Notes: generated from the letters alone by a model not told the origin. DNA of 9,806 nt from Planctomycetota bacterium (GCA_028823185.1 JAPKBY010000036.1:1-9806); one strand, 5' to 3'. Shown: positions 1-7,763, counted from the stretch's first letter. Numbers and translations: made by a program.

Positions 1-1310
1 TCCGTCCGGGCGAGGTGCTCAAGGATGTGGACATTTTGGTCATTGATGGAGTGATCCGTCGGGTCGAAGCGGGGATAGAGGTCCCCGAAGGCGCGCGCGA
101 GCTCAGCGGCGCTGTGGTCTGCGTGGGCATGATCGACCCGTGGTCTGCGCTCGGCGTTTTGCCGGCAGATCTGCAGTTCACCTCTCCGTCCCCAGCGACG
201 AGCACTGCTGACTCAATCGACGTCTATGGCCAAAGCTATCTGAAGAGTTTGGCTCTGAAGGCCGGCGTGACCAGCGTGAGACTGCAGGCAGCGCGGCGAG
301 CAGCTGTGAGCGGTCTCTCTAGCGTTATGAGTCTCGCCCCAGGCACCGCTGAGGAGCTGGTGACCCTTGAGGAGGCGGCGCTCTCTGCTTCTGTTGGACT
401 GACCGACCCCTCTAGCGGAGGGAACGGAATGAGATTTAACCGGGACGGCACCATCACCATGGTCGAGTCATCACCGAGAGCGATGGACCCTTTTGAGCGC
501 ATCGCGCAGATCGATCGGCTGAAGGCTCTGCTCGGCTCCGGAATCTCATATCGCACCTCTCAAAATGAGTACAGGTACAGCTTGGCAGAGTGGAAAGAGG
601 GCATCGCCGAGAAGGTGAAAGAGCACGAGAAGGACTTCAAAAAGGCTAAGAAAGACCGCGACAAAGAGGTCGCTGAAGCTGAAGAGGAAGACAAGGAGTT
701 CAAAGAGGAGAAGTACAAAGAGGACAAGCCCCCCAAGGTGCCTAGCTACAGCGCAGAGAAAGAGATCTTCGCGCGCGTCGCTAACGGCGAACTACCGCTT
801 GTTGTAGAGATTCACCGCCACGCAGAGATTCGTAATCTGCTCGAGGCAACCGCTGGTTATGGGCGACTTCGAATGGTGATCGCCGGAGGAACAGAGGCTG
901 CCTCTTTTGCGGAAGAGCTCGCAGCACGAAAGATCGCAGTGATCGTTAATCCTGAGCCGCGCGGCGCCAAGGCCTATGACGAGGTCAAAGGGCAAGACGC
1001 CTCGCTCGCATCAGTTCTTCATGAAGCAGGCGTCGAGGTCTTGATCGGATCCGGCGGACAGTCGGCTAGCGCCACGAGAGACCTCTCTCTCCTCGCCGCG
1101 ATCGCGGTCGGATACGGACTCGATGAAGACGCTGCATTGGCAGCCATTACGAGCGGACCCGCACGCGTGTTCGACTTAAAAGATCGCGGAGCGATCGAGT
1201 TCGGCAAGCAAGCCGACTTGCTCATCCTCGATGGACAACCCCTCTCAACCACAACCACCGTGCAAGCTGTCTTGGTTGGCGGCCGCGTCGTTGTGGAACC
1301 CAAGGAATGA
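1..1310 (+). CDS. Amidohydrolase-like protein lacking the HxH metal motif (5' partial)
   Basis: The reading frame is open from base 3 to the TGA at 1308-1310, and the first visible residues (RPGEVLKDVDILVIDG) already lie inside the N-terminal beta-sandwich. The true start is therefore upstream and the GTG at 15 is probably internal. Numbering from base 15, the metal-motif position reads GMIDPWSALG (residues 38-47): relatives have His-Ser-His-Leu-Gly where this has Trp-Ser-Ala-Leu-Gly, so both histidines are lost. A strand with EIHRHAEI keeps histidines, but the later His strand reads MVIAGG and the usual Asp strand reads IGSGGQS. The C-terminal motif FGKQADLLIL is normal. Residues about 188-240 are a Lys/Glu-rich, probably helical or coiled-coil insert. 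The family's G-x-G-x-V-K lysine is Ser here (SSVMSL). The fold is clear and a catalytic role looks unlikely. It could be the C-terminal half of a fusion like the gene at 5043. Confidence 0.88.
   Translation, partial: RPGEVLKDVDILVIDGVIRRVEAGIEVPEGARELSGAVVCVGMIDPWSALGVLPADLQFTSPSPATSTADSIDVYGQSYLKSLALKAGVTSVRLQAARRAAVSGLSSVMSLAPGTAEELVTLEEAALSASVGLTDPSSGGNGMRFNRDGTITMVESSPRAMDPFERIAQIDRLKALLGSGISYRTSQNEYRYSLAEWKEGIAEKVKEHEKDFKKAKKDRDKEVAEAEEEDKEFKEEKYKEDKPPKVPSYSAEKEIFARVANGELPLVVEIHRHAEIRNLLEATAGYGRLRMVIAGGTEAASFAEELAARKIAVIVNPEPRGAKAYDEVKGQDASLASVLHEAGVEVLIGSGGQSASATRDLSLLAAIAVGYGLDEDAALAAITSGPARVFDLKDRGAIEFGKQADLLILDGQPLSTTTTVQAVLVGGRVVVEPKE
1302..1306 (+). promoter_or_regulatory. Shine-Dalgarno AAGGA for the second gene
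   Basis: AAGGA sits 9 bases before the ATG at 1316 but touches the alternative ATG at 1307. The spacing favours 1316. It lies inside the last codons of the preceding gene. Confidence 0.55.
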
Positions 1311-1315
1311 TTCAG

Positions 1316-2395
1316 ATGCTGCAACTCGCACTCCTCTTAGCGGCGCCCGCCGTCGCATCGGACGCGCTCGTCGTCCGCGCTGAGCACCTCTTTTTAGGGC
1401 ACGGTGAACCGATAGAAAACGGCGTCCTTGTCATCACAGATGGCAAGGTCACCGCTGCAGGCTCAACCGCAAAGATCCCCGATGGCGCCGTGGTTATTGA
1501 GCACGAGGGTTGGGTGACTCCTGGCTTCTTTGGCGCGTTTACGATGGATGGCATCGGAGCAGAGAGGCGCGATGACACGCGCCCGCTGATGCCTGAAGCT
1601 CGCATCGTTCACTCGCTGCGTCCGCACTCTGCGTCCCTTGCGCGCAACATCCAAGCCGGGGTGACCGCTGTTTCGGTGAGCCCCGACACCGGGCGGCCGT
1701 GCTCTGGAGCCAGCGCTCTCGTGAAGACTCACGACGCCAGGGTGCTCGACTCACAGCTGCAGCTCTGCCTAGACGCTTCTTATGGAGCGGTGAAGACTGA
1801 CGAGGCTCCCACGAGCCTCAGCAGCTTGAGCGCTCTCTTGGACGCAGCCTTCACTGAGGGGGCCGGGTCCTTTGGTTTGGCCACTGCTCAAGAGCTCCCT
1901 GTTCTGATTCGGGTTCGTGATCGCTTCAGCGTTCGCTCCGCCTCAGCGCTCGCAAAGAAGCACAAGCTCCAAGGCGCCCTCTTCGGCTCTTATTGGACAG
2001 AAGACCTCGCTGGTGAAGTCGCAGGCTCAGGCCTCGGGGTCATCTGTGATCCGATCGGAGTGTCCGCAAACCAGAAGGCTTTACGCTCGATCAACGCCCT
2101 GGTGAAAGCCGGAGTGAAGATAGGCTTTGGGCTGGTTGGCCCCGCTAACTCTCCTGAACAGCTGCGTGTAGGTGCAGCGCTCTGTGTGCGCTCTGGGCTG
2201 AACCCCAACATCGCGCTGTCCGCTTTGACCGCTAGCGCGGCTGAGCTCTCTGGGGCTGGCGATCACGCTGGCACCCTCGCGCCTGGACGCGACGCTGACT
2301 TTGTTCTTTGGAGCGGCTCACCGATCGAGCTCTCCTCTCGTCTCGAAGAGGTCTGGGTAGATGGCCGCCGCGTTCACGGAGGTGAAGGCAAATGA
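1316..2395 (+). CDS. Compact exported amidohydrolase-like pseudoenzyme
   Basis: This is the smallest member of the set (359 aa). The start at 1316 is chosen for its AAGGA at 9-base spacing. ATG 1307, which overlaps the previous stop as ATGA, would add three residues. The N-terminus MLQLALLLAAPAVASDA looks like a short signal peptide with an AVA-type cleavage site but has no basic residue before the hydrophobic core. The N-terminal sandwich (ENGVLVITDGKVTAAG) and the C-terminal motif PGRDADFVLWSGSP are family-typical. The metal-motif position reads PGFFGAFTMDG (residues 69-79), with Phe and Met where the histidines belong. The next expected ligand strands read LIRVRDRF, GALFGSYW and IGFGLVGP, with no His or Asp ligand. 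The GASALVK motif is kept. The lid region between the GVT strand and strand 5 is short. Non-catalytic function is inferred; exported location is moderately supported. Confidence 0.87.
   Translation: MLQLALLLAAPAVASDALVVRAEHLFLGHGEPIENGVLVITDGKVTAAGSTAKIPDGAVVIEHEGWVTPGFFGAFTMDGIGAERRDDTRPLMPEARIVHSLRPHSASLARNIQAGVTAVSVSPDTGRPCSGASALVKTHDARVLDSQLQLCLDASYGAVKTDEAPTSLSSLSALLDAAFTEGAGSFGLATAQELPVLIRVRDRFSVRSASALAKKHKLQGALFGSYWTEDLAGEVAGSGLGVICDPIGVSANQKALRSINALVKAGVKIGFGLVGPANSPEQLRVGAALCVRSGLNPNIALSALTASAAELSGAGDHAGTLAPGRDADFVLWSGSPIELSSRLEEVWVDGRRVHGGEGK
2378..2382 (+). promoter_or_regulatory. Shine-Dalgarno GGAGG for the third gene
   Basis: GGAGG lies 9 bases before the ATG at 2392, inside the 3' end of the preceding gene. 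It is the strongest ribosome-binding site in the window and fixes the start at the ATGA overlap. Confidence 0.75.
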
Positions 2396-3591
2396 TTTCC
2401 ACACTCTCATTACTCACGCTCTCTCTCTTCGCGCCGCTCTCTTCTGGAGACCGCCTAGTCGTCTTTGCAGAGAACGTCTACACAGCCCCGGGCAACCTCG
2501 TTGAAGACGGCACCGTCACCATCGAAGACGGAAAGATCATCTCTGTGAAGGGCGGTACGAGCCCCAGTGGAGCAGACATGGTGGCTCACACGGTTACGGC
2601 GGGTCTCGTTGACATGAGCTTCCGCTATTCAACGAACCAAAATACGGTCGAGCAGTCGGATGAGATCACCGCGAACGCGCGCATCTCAGAGATGCTTGAT
2701 CTTCACGCGCGCGGTTGGGAGCGAGCTCTAAAGCAAGGCATCACGACCGTCGCGGCCTTCCCTTACGACCGGAACGTCGTCGGTGGAATGGGCGCGGTCC
2801 TAAAGACCGGTGGTGAAGAGACGCTCGAGGCGCGCTTGGTCAAAGATGCGGCCTTCTTGCGCGGCGCCATGGGCTCTCTGCCGAGCTCTGGGAACCGTCC
2901 CTCAGGCGCTCGCCCCGGTAACTTCTATGCGCGCAGGCCAACGACCCGCATGGGCGTTGAGTGGGCATGGCGCAAGGCGTTCTACGACGCCTGGCAAGAG
3001 GAGCATGGCGGCGAAGCAGCCCGACCGGGTCGCGCTGAGCTCTTGGCGGCACTCGCAGGCAAGACGCCAGTCTTTGTGCAAGCTTGGACGACTCAAGACA
3101 TCCGAACGACAGTGTTTCTCGCAGAGGAAATGGCCGCGGAGGGGATGGGCTCAATGCGCATCGTCATCGACGCGGGCGCGGAGGCTTGGCGCGAGATCGG
3201 ATTGTTGACGCGCTCAGGCGCTGCTGTCTGCCTGCCCCCATTCTCATCTGATGGCCGCACGACGGACGGAGCCTTTATGAGCTGGGACGTCGCCGCAAAA
3301 CTGAACGAAGCTGGCGTGCCGCTCGCGCTGTCGGCACACGCCGGATTTGGCAGCGGAAACACTCTCGCTGAACAAGCCGCCTACGCAAGGCGTGGCGGCC
3401 TCTCTTTCGACGCTGCGCTCGCCGCAGTGACCTCCGTACCCGCGACCCTCTTGGGCGTCTCCGACCGCGTCGGAACGCTGAGTAAAGGGCTCGACGCAGA
3501 CTTGGTTCTGTGGAACGGGAAACCCTTTGAACTGACAACTCGTCCAGTGGGAGTCGTGCTGAATGGCGCGTCCTCCACTGAGCAGAAATAG
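2392..3591 (+). CDS. Exported amidohydrolase-like pseudoenzyme
   Basis: The protein has 399 aa and starts at the ATGA overlap with the previous gene behind a strong GGAGG. Residues 1-19 (MISTLSLLTLSLFAPLSSG) are a short hydrophobic leader without a positive charge. The N-terminal sandwich (VEDGTVTIEDGKIISV) is intact. At the metal-motif position it reads AGLVDMSFRYS (residues 70-80), placing Ser and Arg where His-x-His should be. Later strands read FVQAWTTQDI, IVIDAGAEA and LALSAHAGFG; the family's expected His and Asp ligands are absent, although one His survives in the last. The GGMGAVLK motif, the GITTVAAFP strand and the C-terminal GLDADLVLWNGKP are preserved, so this does not look like a decaying gene. 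A WRKAFYDAWQEE helix matches the lid helix in the other modules (AYAKRWQEFE in the gene at 7760). Substrate and role are unknown. Confidence 0.88.
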   Translation: MISTLSLLTLSLFAPLSSGDRLVVFAENVYTAPGNLVEDGTVTIEDGKIISVKGGTSPSGADMVAHTVTAGLVDMSFRYSTNQNTVEQSDEITANARISEMLDLHARGWERALKQGITTVAAFPYDRNVVGGMGAVLKTGGEETLEARLVKDAAFLRGAMGSLPSSGNRPSGARPGNFYARRPTTRMGVEWAWRKAFYDAWQEEHGGEAARPGRAELLAALAGKTPVFVQAWTTQDIRTTVFLAEEMAAEGMGSMRIVIDAGAEAWREIGLLTRSGAAVCLPPFSSDGRTTDGAFMSWDVAAKLNEAGVPLALSAHAGFGSGNTLAEQAAYARRGGLSFDAALAAVTSVPATLLGVSDRVGTLSKGLDADLVLWNGKPFELTTRPVGVVLNGASSTEQK

Positions 3592-3631
3592 AACTCCGAT
3601 GATTAACCTCACACGAAGCGTCCAGAGAACC

Positions 3632-5038
3632 ATGAAGACTTCCAGCGCACTCCTCTCACTTCTATTCGTCGCCGCAGCTCCCCTCGCCAACGCCGCTGAC
3701 GGCAAATTGGTGATCGAGGCCGGCAAGATCGTCACCCTCACTGGTGAAGTCATCGAAAACGGCAAGATCGTCATCGAGGACGGTCGCATCACCGCGATTG
3801 GCGTTGATGTCGACGCGCCTTGGGATGCCGAGCACATTGACGCATCAGGGCTCGTTGCCTATCCGGGCTTCGTTGAAGCGATCACCTCGGGAGGCATGGA
3901 CCGACCGAATGAGAACATCGACGTCGCTCCCTTCCTCGATGTGCGGGACTCGATCGACCCGGTCAACGTGACCTTCGAAAACTTCCTTCGTTCTGGAGTG
4001 ACAACGATCAATGTCCAGCAAGGTGCAGCTTGCGTGATCGGCGCGAGAGGCCACGTTGTTAAGCCGAAAGGCAGGACCGTGGAAGAGATGACCGTCAAGC
4101 CGCGGGCAGGCATAGTCCTCTCTGCGACGCCGAAGCGTGGCAAGTCACGCGCGACTCAAGCTCAAGCCTTACGCGGAACATTTGACGAGCTCGAACGCTA
4201 TCTCAATGAGATGGTCACTGCTGCACGAGCTGGAGATGACTACGCGAAACGTGAGGCTATGTATCAGGGACGTGAGCCTGATGAAGAGTCCGCAAAGGGC
4301 CGCGATTTTGAGTGCAGCGCTTGGTCTGTTGACGGGATGAAGCTCATCCCGCGCTGGGAAATTGACGAGAAGCAGGCCCCGCTGGTCTCGCTTGTTGAAG
4401 GGAAAATCCCCGCGTACATCTATTGCGGAGCCGCGATGGATGTGCGGGTCGCCATCGAGGTTGCGGAGTCGAATGGATTTCTCCACAAGACGGTGCTCGT
4501 TGTCAGCGGAGACTGCGATCGAGCGGTCGAATGGATCGCTGAACGCGGGGTCCCGGTCATCCTCACCGGATCGTTGACGCGATCCGAAATTGACGAAGAG
4601 ACAGACGAGGAAGAGGAGATCTTTATCCCTAAGGTCTATGCAGATGCAGATGTGCGCTTCGCGCTGCAGTCCAGCAACTCAACGACCCAGAGCCTCGCTT
4701 ATCAGGCCGCTCGTTGCGTCGCTCACGGCATGAGCCGCGAAGACGCCTTCAGGGCCATCTCGATTACCCCCGCCGAGATCATCGGTGTGGCGAAGAGGGT
4801 GGGCTCTCTCAGCGTCGGAATGGACGGCAACGTCGTCCTCTACAGTGGTGACCCGTTCTCGGTAGAGGGCGTGGTTCAGCACGTGATCATCGAAGGCGAA
4901 GCCGTCTACGACAGAGCGACCGACTCTCGCGTGCGTCACCTCGAGCAAGGTGAGGCGCCTGATAACACTCAACCTATGGATCCGGAGGCTGACCCTGAGG
5001 ATGAGGCAGGCGACGGCGAAGACGGCGATGAGGGCTGA
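3632..5038 (+). CDS. Exported amidohydrolase-like pseudoenzyme with acidic loop and tail
   Basis: The chosen start gives 468 aa and a textbook signal peptide, MKTSSALLSLLFVAAAPLANA, cleaved before Asp-Gly. An in-frame ATG at 3599, 7 bases after the previous stop, would add an 11-residue basic extension. Neither start has a clear Shine-Dalgarno site. The sandwich segment (VIENGKIVIEDGRITAIG) and the C-terminal GMDGNVVLYSGDP are recognisable. The metal-motif position is PGFVEAITSGG (residues 78-88), without histidine. Strands expected to carry ligands read YIYCGAAMDV, LVVSGDCDRA and FALQSSNSTT. The GARGHVVK motif is kept. Two acidic features stand out: a loop EIDEETDEEEEIF (about residues 320-332) just before the last barrel strand, and a C-terminal tail of about 30 residues rich in Asp/Glu/Gly/Pro. 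These could bind Ca2+ or a basic partner, but that is speculation. The fold is clear; catalysis is doubtful. Confidence 0.88.
   Translation: MKTSSALLSLLFVAAAPLANAADGKLVIEAGKIVTLTGEVIENGKIVIEDGRITAIGVDVDAPWDAEHIDASGLVAYPGFVEAITSGGMDRPNENIDVAPFLDVRDSIDPVNVTFENFLRSGVTTINVQQGAACVIGARGHVVKPKGRTVEEMTVKPRAGIVLSATPKRGKSRATQAQALRGTFDELERYLNEMVTAARAGDDYAKREAMYQGREPDEESAKGRDFECSAWSVDGMKLIPRWEIDEKQAPLVSLVEGKIPAYIYCGAAMDVRVAIEVAESNGFLHKTVLVVSGDCDRAVEWIAERGVPVILTGSLTRSEIDEETDEEEEIFIPKVYADADVRFALQSSNSTTQSLAYQAARCVAHGMSREDAFRAISITPAEIIGVAKRVGSLSVGMDGNVVLYSGDPFSVEGVVQHVIIEGEAVYDRATDSRVRHLEQGEAPDNTQPMDPEADPEDEAGDGEDGDEG
5030..5034 (+). promoter_or_regulatory. Shine-Dalgarno GAGGG for the fused gene
   Basis: GAGGG lies 8 bases before the ATG at 5043, within the last codons of the previous gene. 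It selects 5043 over the upstream in-frame ATGs at 4950 and 5028. Confidence 0.65.
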
Positions 5039-5042
5039 ACCG

Positions 5043-7763
5043 ATGCAATTATTAACCTTACTTGCGCCTCTACTCTTAGGGGCGGGGGGTGATGCTCCCG
5101 TCGTCCTGCGCGCCGGAACAATCCACCTCGTTGAAGACGGGGCCGTGCTGACAGACGGCGCGGTGCTGGTCAGGGACGGAAAGATCGTCAGCGCTGGCAC
5201 AGACATCGAGACGCCGGCTGGCGCCACGGAGATTAACTACGGCCCTGACGCCGTAATTATCCCAGGCATCGTCGCTGCAGATTCAACTCTAGGTGACACG
5301 GAGGCGGGTCCGCGGACAGCGGACACTGCGCTCCGAGCCGAAGACAACTTCAGCCCCTTCACCGGCTATGAGGCCTACTCTCGAGCTGGCGTAACGACGG
5401 CCTACATCGCTCCCGCACGCGGTCGCCTGATCGCTGGACAGGGCGCGGTTGTCAAGTTGACCTCGAAGCGAGGTGACTCCCGCGTGTTGAAAAGCGGTGC
5501 AAATTTGCACGGCGCCGTTACCAAGGAGGCGCGCAGCACTCCTGGGTTTTGGGAGCCGCCGGTACCCGCGACGGTGGATGTGGGCATCGGTGTCCCTCAG
5601 AAACAACTACCAGGCACAGCGATGGGCGCGGTTATCGCGCTTGATGAGCTCATGGCCTACGCAAAGGGCGGCGATGGCGCTGATGAGTATGGCGCCGCTG
5701 TCGGGCCAGCACTCGCAGAATGGATCAAGGCCGGCGGGAGCTGGAGACTAGGTGCTTCTAGCGCCGCTGAGATTCAAGCTGTCTTGAGCTTCGCGCAGGA
5801 GCACTCCTTGCCGTTGGTTATAGATGGAGCCGCAGCCTCAGGAGCATTCGCTGCCGAGATCGCTGCTGCCGGTGTTGGAGTCGTAGTGAACGTAGACAGC
5901 GGGACGAGCATTCGGGATCGCGGCAAAGCTGCTGATTCAGAGTGGCGAAAAGACGCTGACCTGTCAGCGCTCTCGGCCGCTGGCGTGGAGTTCGCGATCT
6001 CAAATAGGGCGGCACAATCGACCCTCTTCGCAGCGGCGCTCTCAGCGAGTGCTGGATTGTCAGAGGCGGCAGCGCTCAAGGCTATCACCCTCTCCGCGGC
6101 CACCATCCTAGGCGTGGGCGACCGCGTCGGGAGCATCAAGCCAGGCAAAGAGGCGGACTTCGTCGTCCTTAACGGGTCACCTTCAAAGGTCACGACGAGC
6201 GTCCTTGCGACCTGGGTTGATGGCGAGCTCTCGTGGGAGTCAGAGTCGGATAACGCCTTCGTCTTAGAGGTTGATGAGTTGCACATCGGAGACGGCGAAG
6301 TGTTGTCCCCGGGTCAAGTCTTGGTCAGCAATGGTCGCATCGCCGAGGTCGGCCGCGTCGTGAGTCATCCGGTCGGATGTCGGGTTGTGCGCGGCGCCGC
6401 CGCGATGCCTGGAATGATTGATGCGCGCGGGCACTTGGGCCTTGAAGGCTCCACCAAGACGCCGTCATCAGACTTCCCAATGAACAGGATCTTTGAGCCA
6501 GGTGATGAGACGGACCGACGGGTCGCGAAGGCGGGCATTACGACCGTCGCGCTGACACCTCGAAACGTAGGCCCAGGAACATCAGCCACCGTGTACAAGC
6601 CGGCCGCTTCCGAGTTGGGAGCGATGATGGTGGAGCCCGCGGCTGTTGTTTATGTCCCTTGGGACAACGCCGACCCGCTCGCAGCCGGCGGTGTCGTGAG
6701 GCAGATGCTTCAAAAGGGCGCCGCTTATAAGAAGTCATGGGACGAGTACTCCAAGCAGATCGCCAGCTGGAAGCCAGAGCCTCAAGTTGCGGAAGAAGAG
6801 GAAGAAGAAGAGGAAGAGGAAGAAGAGGAAGTAGAAGAGAAGAAAGAGAAGAAGCCCAAGAAGCCGAAAGCAATTGATCCCTTCGAGCTCACCGGTGTCT
6901 GGATAGGCGAGGGCGACGCAGGAAGAATGCGGTTGCAGTTGCTTCAAGACGGCGAGGGAGTCACCGGTCGCCTGCGCTCTGACGCGGTCTCTACAGAAGT
7001 CATTGATCTTCTCGGAACACGTGTTGAGCACGGACTCTCTATGAGCGGCTTGGCTCCGGAGGGTGAGCTTGAGCTCGTCGGCTCGACAGAAGAGAGCAAC
7101 ACAGACGGGATCTCTTTCACCGTGACCGTTACGGTCGGTGGAGTTGAGGTGGCTAGCGATCTCACGAAGAGCTCTGATGAGCACCGCGTCGCCGAGCGAC
7201 CTGAGCTGCGTAAACCAGAGGCTTCTGAGTCCGCTCCCAAAGGTCAACCCAAGCGTCCGAAGTTAGACATGGGACAAGAGCCCGTCAGGGCGGCCCTAGA
7301 AGGGCGAGGGAGACTGATGGTCTCTGTTAGCCGCTCGGCGGACGTCCTCGAGTGCGTCAAGCTCTGCAACTCATACGGCATCAAGCCGGTGCTTGTGGCT
7401 AACTCTGGAGCGTCGAGCGTGGCGAGCCAGATCAAAGGGAAGGTGACCGGAGTCCTCACGACTTCGCTCAGTTCAGCGAGCGCGCTGTCTCAGGCTGGTG
7501 TCGCTGTCGCCTTCGGCAGCAACGCTGAAGAGGGCGCAGCAGACCTCCCCTTCTTTGTCGCGAGTGGCGTCAGGTCGGGGCTCTCCCCTGCAACGGTGCT
7601 TCGCTCATTGACCGGAGATGCAGCGATGATCTTGGGCGTGGATGACCGGGTAGGTCGCATCGCTCCTGGGATGGATGGTGACATTTTGTTCCTCGAGTCG
7701 AGCCCACTCTTGGGTGGTCCGAAGGTGCTGCGCGCATGGGTCGCTGGAGAGGAGATCAAGTGA
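5043..7763 (+). CDS. Double amidohydrolase-like fusion with poly-Glu and beta-domain insert
   Basis: This is a 906-aa protein, about twice the family length. The start is set by GAGGG 8 bases upstream and by the leader MQLLTLLAPLLLGAGG. Module 1 (about residues 18-400) runs from a sandwich segment (LTDGAVLVRDGKIVSAG) to PGKEADFVVLNGSP; its metal-motif position is PGIVAADSTLG (74-84), with Asp and Thr for the histidines. Module 2 (about 403-906) restarts with another sandwich and reads PGMIDARGHLG (456-466): first His changed to Arg, second kept. Module 2 is interrupted by a helix (AAYKKSWDEYSKQIASW), 13 consecutive Glu (584-596), Lys/Pro-rich sequence and a beta-strand-rich domain (about 612-710), then rejoins with a second barrel half ending PGMDGDILFLESSP. 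Expected downstream ligands are not evident in either half (FAISNRAAQS, VAFGSNAEEG). An intragenic fusion of two genes like its neighbours is the simplest origin. It is probably exported and non-catalytic. Confidence 0.87.
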   Translation: MQLLTLLAPLLLGAGGDAPVVLRAGTIHLVEDGAVLTDGAVLVRDGKIVSAGTDIETPAGATEINYGPDAVIIPGIVAADSTLGDTEAGPRTADTALRAEDNFSPFTGYEAYSRAGVTTAYIAPARGRLIAGQGAVVKLTSKRGDSRVLKSGANLHGAVTKEARSTPGFWEPPVPATVDVGIGVPQKQLPGTAMGAVIALDELMAYAKGGDGADEYGAAVGPALAEWIKAGGSWRLGASSAAEIQAVLSFAQEHSLPLVIDGAAASGAFAAEIAAAGVGVVVNVDSGTSIRDRGKAADSEWRKDADLSALSAAGVEFAISNRAAQSTLFAAALSASAGLSEAAALKAITLSAATILGVGDRVGSIKPGKEADFVVLNGSPSKVTTSVLATWVDGELSWESESDNAFVLEVDELHIGDGEVLSPGQVLVSNGRIAEVGRVVSHPVGCRVVRGAAAMPGMIDARGHLGLEGSTKTPSSDFPMNRIFEPGDETDRRVAKAGITTVALTPRNVGPGTSATVYKPAASELGAMMVEPAAVVYVPWDNADPLAAGGVVRQMLQKGAAYKKSWDEYSKQIASWKPEPQVAEEEEEEEEEEEEEVEEKKEKKPKKPKAIDPFELTGVWIGEGDAGRMRLQLLQDGEGVTGRLRSDAVSTEVIDLLGTRVEHGLSMSGLAPEGELELVGSTEESNTDGISFTVTVTVGGVEVASDLTKSSDEHRVAERPELRKPEASESAPKGQPKRPKLDMGQEPVRAALEGRGRLMVSVSRSADVLECVKLCNSYGIKPVLVANSGASSVASQIKGKVTGVLTTSLSSASALSQAGVAVAFGSNAEEGAADLPFFVASGVRSGLSPATVLRSLTGDAAMILGVDDRVGRIAPGMDGDILFLESSPLLGGPKVLRAWVAGEEIK
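6792..6854 (+). repeat. GAA/GAG triplet tract encoding poly-Glu
   Basis: Thirteen consecutive Glu codons (6792-6830, a mixture of GAA and GAG) are followed by VEEKKEKK codons. Apart from one T at 6832 the coding strand is purine-only from 6791 to 6854. The tract is in frame and lies in the linker before the inserted beta domain. Triplet slippage would change the linker length without a frameshift. Confidence 0.85.
6876..7160 (+). other. Beta-rich domain inserted in the second module of the fusion
   Basis: Residues about 612-706 (DPFELTGVWIGEGDAGRMRL onward) have alternating hydrophobic strands and turns: TGVWIGEG, RMRLQLLQDGEGVTGRL, STEVIDLLGTRVEHG, LSMSGLAPEGELELVGS and GISFTVTVTV. The TGVW...G..G..V.GRL pattern resembles small beta-barrel or lipocalin-like add-on domains. 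It is flanked by charged linkers (poly-Glu before, Lys/Pro/Glu after), which suggests a mobile module inserted in a lid loop of the barrel. A binding role is inferred, and no family assignment is certain. Confidence 0.6.
7750..7754 (+). promoter_or_regulatory. Shine-Dalgarno AGGAG for the sixth gene
   Basis: AGGAG is 5 bases before the GTG at 7760 and 20 bases before the first ATG at 7775. It supports the GTG, which overlaps the preceding TGA as GTGA. Confidence 0.65.

Noticed and set aside
3592..3631. Possible promoter or terminator between the third and fourth genes
   Set aside because: This 40-base stretch is the largest gap. I see no hairpin with a T run and no convincing -10/-35 pair, and part of it may be coding if ATG 3599 is used.
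4950..5042. Earlier in-frame starts (4950, 5028) for the fused gene
   Set aside because: They would put an Arg-rich, non-family extension before the leader and overlap the previous gene by up to 89 bases. GAGGG is correctly spaced only for 5043.
6791..6854. Poly-Glu tract as a sequencing or assembly artefact
   Set aside because: The codons mix GAA and GAG irregularly, the frame continues into homologous sequence, and a Lys/Glu-rich insert occurs at the same site in the first gene.
7736..7759. ATG 7736 as the start of the sixth gene
   Set aside because: It overlaps the coding end of the fused gene with a charged extension, and the AGGAG lies downstream of it. GTG 7760 has correct spacing and a GTGA coupling.
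1..7763. The degenerate modules as decaying pseudogenes
   Set aside because: All frames are intact, with good ribosome-binding sites, leaders and conserved C-terminal sandwich motifs. No frameshift or premature stop is visible.
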